The notes beneath the pieces are model-generated. The model did no database searches. It was not told the DNA's origin and saw nothing but the letters and a program-made list of their open reading frames with translations. Positions 1 through 7,228 of a DNA stretch of 22,500 bases are shown piece by piece. How positions within the stretch are numbered: position 1 is the first letter of the stretch; each line of letters starts with the position of its first letter. Source of the DNA: Chara braunii (taxonomy: Eukaryota; Streptophyta; Charophyceae; Charales; Characeae); NCBI GenBank assembly GCA_003427395.1, contig BFEA01000177.1, positions 1,443,397-1,465,896 on the forward strand, read 5' to 3'. A program made the position numbers and the translations under genes.

Positions 1-189
1 GTCTATGGCCGACCGGTCACCTCCAAACACCCCAGCCCGCCGAATACCAGCGAGCGACAGTGAGCAGACAACACGTCGCCATGCATACTGCACTGACAAA
101 TGAGCATGCCAGCGCGATCATTAGCCCTTCTTCATACTTGTTCGGGGTGTGCGCTGCCGGGGTACTCCTACCCCCTTTCAGCGTGCGGC

Positions 190-765
190 CTTGGACGAGG
201 ACCGAACGGCCGTGCACGTGTCCATGTCGCCGGAAAAACAAACGTCAGGACGACCATGCGAATATACATATATGTGTACATATTTAAATTTATACATATA
301 TGTATATATTCAAATGTATATATCCTTTTTTTCGCATGGCCCTCGCCATTTGAAAAACAAAATGTATTTATGATATCAATATTAAATCAATAATTCCATT
401 CATAAAAGAAGGTAAATATACATAAAAATAAAATTTTAATAATGTAGTCACATTCAGCATAATTATATATATATCCATATATATATTCAGCATATATATA
501 TATATATATATAATATGTGTATTATTTATATATAAAATAAAGTATTATATAATATGTGTATGTTATATCTATATCTATCTGTAATCTAATATAAAATATA
601 TTGAAATTTATATAATAAATACATTGAAATGTATATTTAAGTAATTCAATTAGCTAAAACATTCAATTAAAACGAGTCACACACTAAGCATAATAGCCTA
701 CGTGTCGGTTGCTCTCTGCCGACGGGGACATGCACACGGCCGTTCGGTTCTCGCCCAAGGACAGA
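190..765. repeat. AT-rich fold-back element with inverted GC-rich ends
   Basis: ACCGAACGGCCGTG at 201-214 is matched exactly, in reverse complement, at 735-748. The similarity extends imperfectly on both sides to roughly 30-40 bases (left end about 190-235, right end about 715-765). The sequence between the ends is strongly AT-rich with TATA and CATA runs. A short AT-rich body bounded by inverted GC-rich ends suggests a small non-autonomous or fold-back element. No target-site duplication was recognised, so the exact limits are uncertain. Confidence 0.5.
445..660. repeat. AT-rich low-complexity tract
   Basis: Runs of TATA, ATAT and TAAT make up nearly the whole stretch, including an uninterrupted (TA)n block near 495-512. 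No coding potential is visible. It is the interior of the fold-back element listed above. Confidence 0.75.
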
Positions 766-777
766 ACGATGCGGGTC

Positions 778-779
<2 letters not shown>

Positions 780-823
<44 letters not shown>
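780..823. repeat. (TA)n microsatellite
   Basis: A CATATATACATA start leads into an almost pure TA dinucleotide run. It lies immediately outside the right GC-rich arm of the fold-back element and just beyond the stop codon of the minus-strand gene. Confidence 0.85.
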
Positions 824-825
<2 letters not shown>

Positions 826-838
826 TACATCACCGTGA

Positions 839-1818
839 TCATGGGTCAGTTTCCCGCCCACCTTCACCACCAGGACCTTCGTTCGCCCCCCGGCGGGCGA
901 GAACCCCCACCAGCAATTCCAGGACCGTGTTGCCACCCCGCATCGCTTCAGCCACATCTCCTATCGGAAGAGCGATTGCAGTGCCAGTGTCTGCGGTGGC
1001 TTTGGCTAGAGTGCTGGCCGCTTTATCCAGGCCATCACAGTAAGAGCGAGTCGAATCTTCCATGGCGCTCCCCAACGGGCTCACACTACTACTCGCCTCT
1101 TCCTTCCCCGTCTTCCCGCTGGCTGGCCACCTCTTCTTCGCAGCATTGTCGGAGTCCTGGGCACATCTCTCCTCTGATCCTCCACTCGGCGATGCATCTG
1201 CACTCCCCGCCGTGAGGTTCTCCGAAGCCAGCGTACTGTCGCACTTCATCCACGACCGATTTAGCTGCCGCTGCATAGCGTCCCACAATGCCTTCTCAAA
1301 CGAAAGTGGGAGACTCTTCTCCTTTCGCTCCTCCACAGACAAATCCCAATACGACGGCTGACCAGATGCTTCACACTTTTCAACGATGAGTTTCGCCGTC
1401 TGCAGCACGTTTAACCACTTTTTGCGGCAATCTTCTGCGCTCCGGTGTTTGAAGTCGGCGTCCTTTATCATGTCCTTCACCCATTCATACCGCTCCTTCT
1501 TCTGCTTGAAATGGTGTTGGCCATGAGCATCCGCCATAAGAGCATCATCCTCACTCATCAAAAGTGCAAGCTTTACCCGCTCACCCAACGTCCATGGCAC
1601 CTTTTGCTTCTTTTGAGGTGGCGGGCGACCATTTGCAGGGCGCCCTGTCACCGTCTCACCCGCTCCACCTCGGCTGAGCACATCGCCATGCTCCCCCATC
1701 GATTGTGCCGTCACGGGTTGGGCACTCCCCTGCTCCACCTGCCCGTCATCGTCACCTGCTTCGGAACCCCCGGTGCCGTCATCGTAAGTGTAGCGGACCC
1801 ACCACGTGTGGTGCTCCG
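839..1818 (-). CDS. Myb/SANT-like (trihelix) DNA-binding protein, probable last exon
   Basis: The minus strand is open from 2,116 down to a TGA at 839-841 (425 codons). I take the exon to start near 1,818, because a pyrimidine-rich run ending in CAATAG lies just upstream and the protein upstream of that point is hydrophobic and unlike the rest. An alternative is the in-frame ATG at 1,699 (MGEHGD). Numbering residues from 2,116: an Asp/Gly-rich segment about 111-130; a basic PPPQKKQKVP that may be a nuclear localisation signal at 166-175; a PWT start of the domain at 174; then helices with the spaced tryptophans and basic residues of Myb_DNA-bind_4/trihelix-type proteins (EWVKDMIK at 211, RKKWLNVLQ at 231, SYWDLSVEER at 255, ALWDAM at 276); and a Ser/Ala-rich tail. 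By family knowledge it would bind DNA in the nucleus; its targets cannot be read from the sequence. Such domains are also common in genes domesticated from transposons. I found no upstream exon. Confidence 0.7.
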
Positions 1819-2244
1819 CTATTGGTAGAGATGGAGATTGAGGAAGAAGGGGGGGAGCGAGATGACAGAACGCAGCTCCCCACGCAAGACTCCAACGCAC
1901 GTACTCCGAAATGTGCAAGTGAAGAATGAGGACGAAACAGACAACTGCTAGGGTATACCCCAGCGGACTGACTGGACTGGATTGGACTGGCTGGTACCGA
2001 CAGAGGTACCGGCCTGGAATGGACTGTGAGAACAGGCCAAGGGGCTGGTCTCGCAGGCCAACCAGAGGTTTGCTACACGATCCTCGACCTGTGATGGATC
2101 GCCTAGATGCAAACACGCTTCCGCCAAGAAGCGGAACTCTACCAAAGAAAAAGAAAACCTGAGTCGTCTAGGATGCGGAGCAAGCTCCATGCTGAGTCCA
2201 TGCAATGCAACCTAGGATAGAAAATGTCACAAAACAGCAATGTC

Positions 2245-2500
2245 ACAGCTAACAGCCTAAGTGAAAGCAAAAACAACTAACTAGCGTACATGTACTAGGA
2301 AAGCAAAAGCAACTAACTAGCATACATGTCCTAGGAAAGCAGAAGTAGTGACAACTAGATCCTAGAATGTTGGAGGCAGTAGCCTCAGTCTGGGAACAAC
2401 TGACTAGTGTATAAGTACTAAGAACAGCAAAAGCAGAACAACTAAATCCTAGAAATGTCAGAGGCAGTAGCCTCAGTCTGAGAGCAACAAAGCAACAACA
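2245..2500. repeat. Short interspersed direct repeats
   Basis: GAAAGCARAAGCAACTAACTAG-type words occur twice near 2,262-2,330. A second ~40-base unit centred on GAGGCAGTAGCCTCAGTCTG occurs at about 2,360-2,400 and 2,448-2,490. GAGGCAGTAGCCTC is itself an inverted repeat (GAGGC/GCCTC), so each unit contains a small hairpin. No gene is seen here. Confidence 0.7.
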
Positions 2501-3226
2501 AGTCAACCATATATCACAAGAGAAGTGTGTCGCAAACCAAAGGGTGGGATGGTCTCTGAGGGTGGCGAATGCAGCCTAGGGGTCGAAAACTCCTAAGGGC
2601 ATCCACACATAGTGACAGGGGGAAACACACGTCATCAGGCTCAATGAGGGTAGGGAACTGGGAGCGAACAGAACCAATGACCCTAACAGATACACCATCA
2701 GGGCGGGTAATGCTCGACCAAGGGGTGACCGCTATGGAGGGTCAACCATGCAAGGGAACAAGGGAGCCTGGTATACTGGGCGCACCTACACGAAGCATGC
2801 GGGGCTGCCTAACTAGGGCGTGAGGGCCGGCAGAGGGTAGAAAAAGTGATGGGTAAGGGAATCATGCAAATGACTCCTAAAGTGAGGGAAGTCGGAGCTA
2901 GATCCGTAAGATGGGAAGCCAGGGCAACGCTACGGTCCCGATGCCTAGGCGTATACCAAGGGAGAACCCAACTCAGAGGAACCTGGCTAAACGGAGACCA
3001 TCATGCGACACAAGCAGGGTACTGTACAGGGTAAAGTGGTAAGAGAGTGATGACGTCTGAAGTAGGCAGAGCTGATCGTGACGAAGTCCATTAAGCTGAC
3101 GATGACGTCCACGATGAGAAGTCTGGAATGCCGTCGAGGAAGAGCCGCAACGTCGACGAGCTGAAGTAGCAAAACTGGAGTGTATGGAGTACTGAGAAGT
3201 AAAGGACGTGGGAAGGTAAGTCAGAG
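2501..3226. other. Non-coding stretch downstream of the Ty3 fragment
   Basis: This sequence follows the stop of the chromodomain frame (on the minus strand) and would be where a 3' untranslated region and 3' LTR of the retroelement belong. I could not identify LTR ends, a polypurine tract or a second LTR copy. Only short open frames without recognisable domains are present. Confidence 0.4.
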
Positions 3227-3640
3227 TCAATCGTCGTATCGAGCAGGACGATGACGAGTGCGCTGTAGACGCTTAGATGCATCTGGCTGCTGCTGAAGGT
3301 CTGCCTCAGATGGAGCAGGCTCAACTTCAGCGGTCTCCTCAGCTGGGGGAGAAGGAGGAGGGTCAGTGGGCTGAGGAGGAGCAGTGAACCCAACACGACG
3401 AGCACGGTCATAGGCACGCACCAACATGCAAGCATGCTGCAAGTGCTCGAGGGGCTCCCAGGTGGCCTCCTCATCAGGGTAACCTTTCCAACGTACAAGA
3501 TACTCGACGTGGGGAGGGTTGTCGTCGGTGACTCGGCGACCAATGATGTCTGAAACGAGGAACTCCTCGTGGCCATCCACCATGATGGGTAGAGGGCGCT
3601 CGTATGGTCGTCCAGCGAAACGCTCAAAGGGCTGCGATAA
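3227..3640 (-). pseudogene. Ty3 retrotransposon chromodomain (C-terminal end of pol)
   Basis: The minus frame ends at a TGA at 3,227-3,229 after PARYDD. It carries a classic chromodomain: EEFLVSDIIGRR, then VEYLVRWKGYPDEEATWEPL, then LQHACMLVRAYD. The aromatic and tryptophan residues of YLVRWKG and TWEP are the expected cage and core residues. In chromovirus-type Ty3 elements this domain sits at the end of integrase and is thought to guide insertion into chromatin. After it comes a Pro/Glu-rich tail. The frame differs from that of the integrase segment just upstream, so the original fusion is broken by an indel. Related to plant and algal chromoviruses by family knowledge. Confidence 0.85.
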
Positions 3641-4118
3641 GGACGCAGTAACGAGACGTGGTAGACATCGTGCACACGAGCCTGGCGTAGATAGTCGGGC
3701 AGCTTCACACGGAAGCTGACCGGGCTAGAAGCCGTATCAGAACCGACGGCCTGGAGGATGCGGCATGGGCCAAAGAAGCGACGCCGAAACTTGCGAAGCG
3801 TGTTCGCTTTGAGCTGTAAGTGGCGGGCGTCGATAAGTACATCATCACCGACTTTGAATGGATGATCCATCCTCGATCGGTTCGCACGTGTTGCCATGCG
3901 AGTCTGGGAAGCAGCTATGTGTTCATGTGCGGTCTTCATGATCGACGCCATGTGTGCAACCCAATCATNCAGCGCGGGACAACTCGTGTCGGGGTGCATC
4001 TGCGAGGGTCGAAGGAAGTCCACGGGAACACGAGGGTAATAGCCGAGGTCGCAATAGTAAGGCGACATCCCCGTGGCTGGCGAGACGGCGTGGTTGTGAG
4101 GACGGCGGTCAATTTGTT
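3632..4118 (-). pseudogene. Ty3 retrotransposon integrase C-terminal fragment
   Basis: Reading on the minus strand from about 4,118: DRRPHN, AVSPATGMSPYY, the MATRANRSRM basic segment, FKVGDDVLID, RKFRRRFFGPC, then VHDVYHVSLLRPY. These are the hallmarks of the end of the Ty3 integrase core and the GPY/F-like C-terminal module (LRKFRRRFFGP). Reverse transcriptase, RNase H and the integrase catalytic core are absent: homology stops abruptly at about 4,118. The frame shifts relative to the chromodomain near 3,626-3,640. One N at 3,969 gives an undefined codon. This is a dead 5'-truncated fragment. The element belongs to the Metaviridae-type LTR retrotransposons; no virus function is intact. Confidence 0.85.
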
Positions 4119-4228
4119 TTTGAACTCCGAAGTCATCTGGCTTTTGGTTAACGTGTAATCATGTGCCAAGTATTGTAGAGCAGGTTTATGCTCATTTTGT
4201 TTGTGAACTTTGAAGTCATCAGGCTTGT
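4110..4228. repeat. Two ~36-base direct repeats at the retroelement truncation point
   Basis: CAATTTGTTTTTGAACTCCG at about 4,110 and CATTTTGTTTGTGAACTTTG at about 4,193 start two ~36-base related units that both continue into GAAGTCATC and GGCTT. The first unit begins within a few bases of where integrase homology ends. They may mark the insertion or recombination junction that truncated the element. Confidence 0.55.
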
Positions 4229-4414
4229 CGTTTTCATGCAATGATGTCCTAAAATCTGGTTGTTTTCTCGACTGTCCTACTTTCCCGACATGTGTGTGGT
4301 CACGCACAATGCATTCCCTTCGTTCTTTTTATTTTTTTATTTTTTACTTTTTTAAGTTTTTTTCTTTATATGTTCTTTCTCTTCAAACGACGGAAATGTT
4401 TAGAACGATACTCA

Positions 4415-4418
<4 letters not shown>

Positions 4419-4494
<76 letters not shown>
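4419..4494. repeat. (TG)38 microsatellite
   Basis: An uninterrupted TG dinucleotide run of 76 bases, preceded by a T-rich tract from about 4,328. Any open frame through it encodes only alternating Val and Cys and is not a gene. Confidence 0.97.
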
Positions 4495-4498
<4 letters not shown>

Positions 4499-4574
4499 AA
4501 TCTTCAACGTATCGCAACATCGTTTGAATAGAGACTTCATACCCTACACGTGCCGAAAATGATTCGTGTTCGAA

Positions 4575-4784
4575 GAAGTTAGGCGGGGTCGCCGATGGCG
4601 TGGACGTTGAGGACACAGGGGACAGCAGAGGCGGCGCGAACGATGATGATGACGAAGTCGATGATGAGAACCCTCATCATCGACGTCATGATCATACTAG
4701 TTCGCACCACCTCCGCCGTCGTCTGCGTCGACAACGTCGATGCCATCCGCGACCACTCCACCTCCCCCAATCCCTAACTTGTTC
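4575..4784. repeat. ~210-base near-palindrome (long hairpin)
   Basis: The core is a perfect 12-base inverted repeat with a 4-base loop: GTCGATGATGAG at 4,657-4,668, AACC, CTCATCATCGAC at 4,673-4,684. Pairing continues outward with scattered mismatches and small bulges through GTCGC and GATGGC to AAGTTAGG near 4,577-4,584 and its complement near 4,775-4,782. Because it is a palindrome, both strands translate into similar 60-residue peptides, so those frames are not independent evidence of coding. Its size and stem quality resemble a plant-type microRNA precursor or a small fold-back element; neither is proven. Confidence 0.8.
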
Positions 4785-5230
4785 AGTGCACTCCTACGAA
4801 ACACATCTCATCAGAGCACGGGGTTGTGTTTCCGTGTGTGTTCTGCACCATTTGTTTCATTCATTGTTCATATATGTTAATGAAGTTTGATAATCAGGAC
4901 AATATCGACGTACAACATGCAGAGATTGCACACATTTGCCACCGGCTAGTACTATCTGTAATCAGACATGCGTTGCGCACACACGTGTTGTAATACATGG
5001 AGCGTGCATTTTGTGTAGCGCACAGGAGATAACGAACCAGGATTTGATAATGGAATCATAAAAAACGGTATGCGGTTTTACGGAAAAGTAAAAAAAAATT
5101 GAACATGTTGAAAGCTGCACAGAGGAAGTTACCATGATTCACACAAAACAAACACCATCGGTACAGTAATTCCCGCCTGCCAATTTCAAAATCAACGTCG
5201 TTAACATTAAACAACAGGTTGCAACGTTGT
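4785..5230. other. Interval without recognised features
   Basis: About 450 bases of mixed composition between the near-palindrome and the hairpin at 5,235. No convincing coding frame, RNA gene or repeat was seen. Confidence 0.5.
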
Positions 5231-5234
5231 CGTA

Positions 5235-5280
5235 CCAAATACCCTTACAAGGGTATTTGGCGTGTTTTCTGCAAGTCACA
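5235..5280. repeat. TACCCTT/AAGGGTA hairpin repeat, left copy
   Basis: A perfect inverted repeat, CCAAATACCCTT (5,235-5,246), AC, AAGGGTATTTGG (5,249-5,260), is followed by a tail ending in GCAAGTCACA. The reverse complement of the same hairpin plus tail occurs at 16,979-17,027. These two copies mark the outer limits of the composite block described in the summary. Confidence 0.75.
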
Positions 5281-5436
5281 CTAATGCAGCCTCGTTCGCT
5301 CGACAGCGCGCGTACGAGAGGAAGTTTCGGCCTTCGCCTGGGTGAGCGGCGCGCGCGGGGTATCGACGGAGAGGGCACAACTATCCGCGGCCTAGGCGGG
5401 CACGTCGTCGCGGTCCAACGCGTCCCCTCGCTTTAT

Positions 5437-5483
5437 TTTTATTTTTATTTTTATTTTAATTTTTTTTTTTTTCATTTTTTTTT
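5437..5483. repeat. (TTTTTA)n / poly-T tract
   Basis: Repeats of ATTTTT pass into long T runs. It separates the left hairpin repeat from the first rRNA-derived fragment. Confidence 0.85.
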
Positions 5484-5589
5484 GTGGTTGCTTAGACCCA
5501 GTGACCGGTTCCGAGGCCAACGTCGGCTTCGCAGCCTGGTTCCGATCGGGCTCCTCCGTGTTCGGGGCGCGGGCGGAATTTCTTTACTC

Positions 5590-5735
5590 CGCCCGTCTTG
5601 AAATAAACGGACCAAGGAATTCAACAGGCATGCGAGCCGGTGGGTGATCGGCCCACGAGACAGAGAAAACTTGAGTGGTGGGGGCCCTTCTGCGGGTGCG
5701 CTGTCCACCAGCCCACTACCTAGTTCGGGAATATC
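5590..5735 (+). rRNA. Divergent 25S rRNA fragment (pseudogene), plus sense
   Basis: CCCGTCTTGAAATAAACGGA, then CCAAGGA, TGCGAG and GTGGGTG follow the conserved 25S/28S segment that normally reads CCGTCTTGAAACACGGACCA and continues through TGCGAG and the GGGTG box. Further on, GGGGGCCCTT and GCGGGTGCGC correspond, with substitutions, to the next conserved block. There are insertions and many changes at normally invariant positions, so this is unlikely to be part of a working ribosome. It lies on the opposite strand from the neighbouring 18S and 25S pieces. Confidence 0.7.
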
Positions 5736-5810
5736 AACCCGAACCTCTTTTTAGGTGCGGCGCACAATGGGCCCTTGATATGAGGTTCCCGCACCTCTTG
5801 GGGCCGAATG
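5735..5810. repeat. Two small perfect hairpins between rRNA fragments
   Basis: GTTCGGG/CCCGAAC near 5,722-5,745 with an 8-base loop, and AGGTGCGG/CCGCACCT near 5,753-5,798, are perfect inverted repeats. Whether they are remnants of rRNA helices or added structure cannot be decided by eye. Confidence 0.55.
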
Positions 5811-5834
5811 ACTGGAGCTGCCTACGTTACCATC

Positions 5835-5975
5835 CATCCCCACAACCCGTAAACTTTGATTTCTCAGCCCTTTCGTCAATTCCTTTAAGTTTCAGCCTGG
5901 CGGCCATACTCGCCCCCTGGAACCCGACAAACTAAGCCGCAAGCTCCAAGTCTGGTGGCGCCTGTGGGGAATCCG
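5835..5975 (-). rRNA. Divergent, internally permuted 18S rRNA fragment (pseudogene)
   Basis: On the minus strand GAAACTTAAAGGAATTGACG (the universal small-subunit site) is preceded by GAGTATGGCCGCCAGGCT, matching the normal order. However, the segment that should follow it (CACCAGACTTGGAGCTTGCG then GCTTAGTTTG) lies upstream, and a block that should precede it (GAGAAATCAAAGT) lies downstream. The conserved words are therefore present in a shuffled order. This is rRNA-derived sequence, not a functional 18S gene. Confidence 0.8.
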
Positions 5976-6034
5976 AGAGGGGGCGGCTGCCGCAGTGCAG
6001 GCTGTGAGGCAAGCTGTCCAAGCGGTTGTTCCCA

Positions 6035-6245
6035 CGGAAACCGCCCCACGTCTGTTTTCAAAGTTTTCTTTTGGAGGTTCGCCACTACCACCAAGATCTG
6101 CACTAAGATCCGCTCCGCATAGGAGTCACTGTGAGGTCCAGGCATAGACAAAGCAAGCTTCAGCGGCGTCCAGTTCAGGGCTAGCCGGTTCGGTAGGTGA
6201 GTAGTACTCACTTCTTAGAGGACGTCGGCTTCAATGACCGTTGTC
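6035..6245 (-). rRNA. Divergent 25S rRNA fragment (pseudogene), minus sense
   Basis: In plus orientation the segment reads TTCAAAGTTTTCTTTTGGAG, CACTACCACCAAGATCTGCA, then CGTTCAGGGCCTGGCC-like and GGTGAGTAGTACTCAC, ACTTCTTAGAGGA, TTCAATGACCG. These match, as reverse complement, a conserved 25S stretch containing the CTACTACCACCAAGATCTGC and GGTGAGTTGTTACACACTCC boxes. Substitutions hit conserved sites, including the change that turns the last box into a short palindrome. In minus-sense order this 25S piece precedes the 18S piece, the reverse of a normal rDNA unit. Confidence 0.75.
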
Positions 6246-6350
6246 TCCCTGCCTGCGTCGTCGAGCTCGATGTGTGGTATCCGGGATAGTGCACAATCCG
6301 GCGGGGAAGCAAAGTAGCTGCAGACTACAAATCCCCCCCGGCGGCGGCCA

Positions 6351-6419
6351 TCCGCGGACAAGTCCGCGGCCGCGGCCTAGGCCGCGACCCCGCGGACATG
6401 TCCGCGGTCCGCGGACATG
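6351..6419. repeat. Stack of CCGCGG-based perfect palindromes
   Basis: Four overlapping or adjacent palindromes occur within 70 bases: CCGCGGAC/GTCCGCGG (6,352-6,369), CGCGGCCTAGGCCGCG (6,371-6,386), CCGCGGACATGTCCGCGG (6,390-6,407) and GTCCGCGGAC (6,407-6,416). A related GC-rich cluster (CGCGGCCGC, CCGCGGCCGG, CGCGGACGCGTCC) lies at about 6,757-6,840. Confidence 0.85.
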
Positions 6420-6756
6420 AAAAAAAATAAAAATAAAAAAAAATTCAAAAAATTCTGAAAAACAAATATGTTATGCAGAAAAATTTATTGAACAACTTTT
6501 GCCTTGTGGTCATATCCAAAAACGTTACTGAATTTAAAATAAAAAAATCACATACGTTTCACGTTTTTTTTTGGGGAAAAAAAAAACAAACAGCTCTTGC
6601 CTCAGGAAAATTAGTTTTTGAATTTTTTAAATTCGAAGACGAAATCAAAAAATAAAATAAAAAATTGCGCAATTTAGATCTCAAAAAGATCTACAACCCC
6701 ATATGTTTTGTTTTTTTCTTTGATAAATTTTTAAGGTCACAAAAAATTCCTGAAAG
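6420..6756. other. AT-rich segment between two GC-rich palindrome clusters
   Basis: A- and T-runs dominate, with AACAAATATGTTATG near 6,463 and CATATGTTTTGTTTT near 6,700. The combination of AT-rich interior and GC-rich palindromic borders resembles a small fold-back insertion. No gene is seen. Confidence 0.5.
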
Positions 6757-6867
6757 TCGCGGCCGCACCCAACCGCGGCCGGAGCCGTGGCGGCCGTGAT
6801 CACGTCCGCCCTCCGAGCTTGACCCCGCGGACGCGTCCACGGGTGTTTCATAGGCTGCAGAGAAAAC

Positions 6868-6980
6868 GAATGGAGCAGGACAGGCTTCTGCGTCGGGTGC
6901 ATGCGCAGAAGGGAAGAAAGCAGCAACAAAAGGTAGGAGGAAAGAGAATGCACCTGGACGGGTTTCTGTGCCGGGTGCAT
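6868..6980 (-). repeat. Two ATGCACC hairpin units of the left arm
   Basis: A hairpin ATGCACC/GGTGCAT at 6,948-6,980 has seven perfect pairs around a 19-base loop. A related but weaker unit lies at 6,868-6,904 (GCATGCACCC and CTCCATTCG on the minus strand), about 80 bases away. Confidence 0.55.
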
Positions 6981-7191
6981 GAGCAGAAGGGGGAGATACA
7001 GGAGGATCAACAAGGCAATGGACGACGGGCGCTGGAGAGAACAGCAGCGGGGCAGTGGAGGTAAGCAAGGCGGGTTGAACCGGGGCCCGAAAATGGCATA
7101 GGATGCGCGCAGGAGAAGTGCGGGGTGCCACAATGCGAGGTAGACCTGAGCGCCGAGGACGACGGGGTACGGAGGGAGCACCGAGAGGTGT

Positions 7192-7228
7192 GAATGCATC
7201 AGGGCGCGATTTCACGCCAGGTGCATTC
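7192..7228 (-). repeat. GAATGCA/TGCATTC hairpin unit of the left arm
   Basis: Outer arms GAATGCA (7,192-7,198) and TGCATTC (7,222-7,228) pair perfectly, with an inner GGCG/CGCC pairing. It is the third member of the ATGCA hairpin family in this arm. Confidence 0.6.

Noticed and set aside
709-1361. Plus-strand frames overlapping the trihelix gene
   Set aside because: They are opposite-strand shadows of the domain-bearing minus frame.
2569-3034. Plus-strand frames between the trihelix gene and the Ty3 fragment
   Set aside because: No domain or composition bias typical of protein; position fits the non-coding 3' part of the retroelement.
4210-4531. Open frames through the (TG)n tract
   Set aside because: They exist only because dinucleotide repeats lack stops; the product would be a Val/Cys repeat.
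4579-4777. Similar 60-residue proteins on both strands
   Set aside because: The similarity is fully explained by the palindrome at 4,575-4,784.
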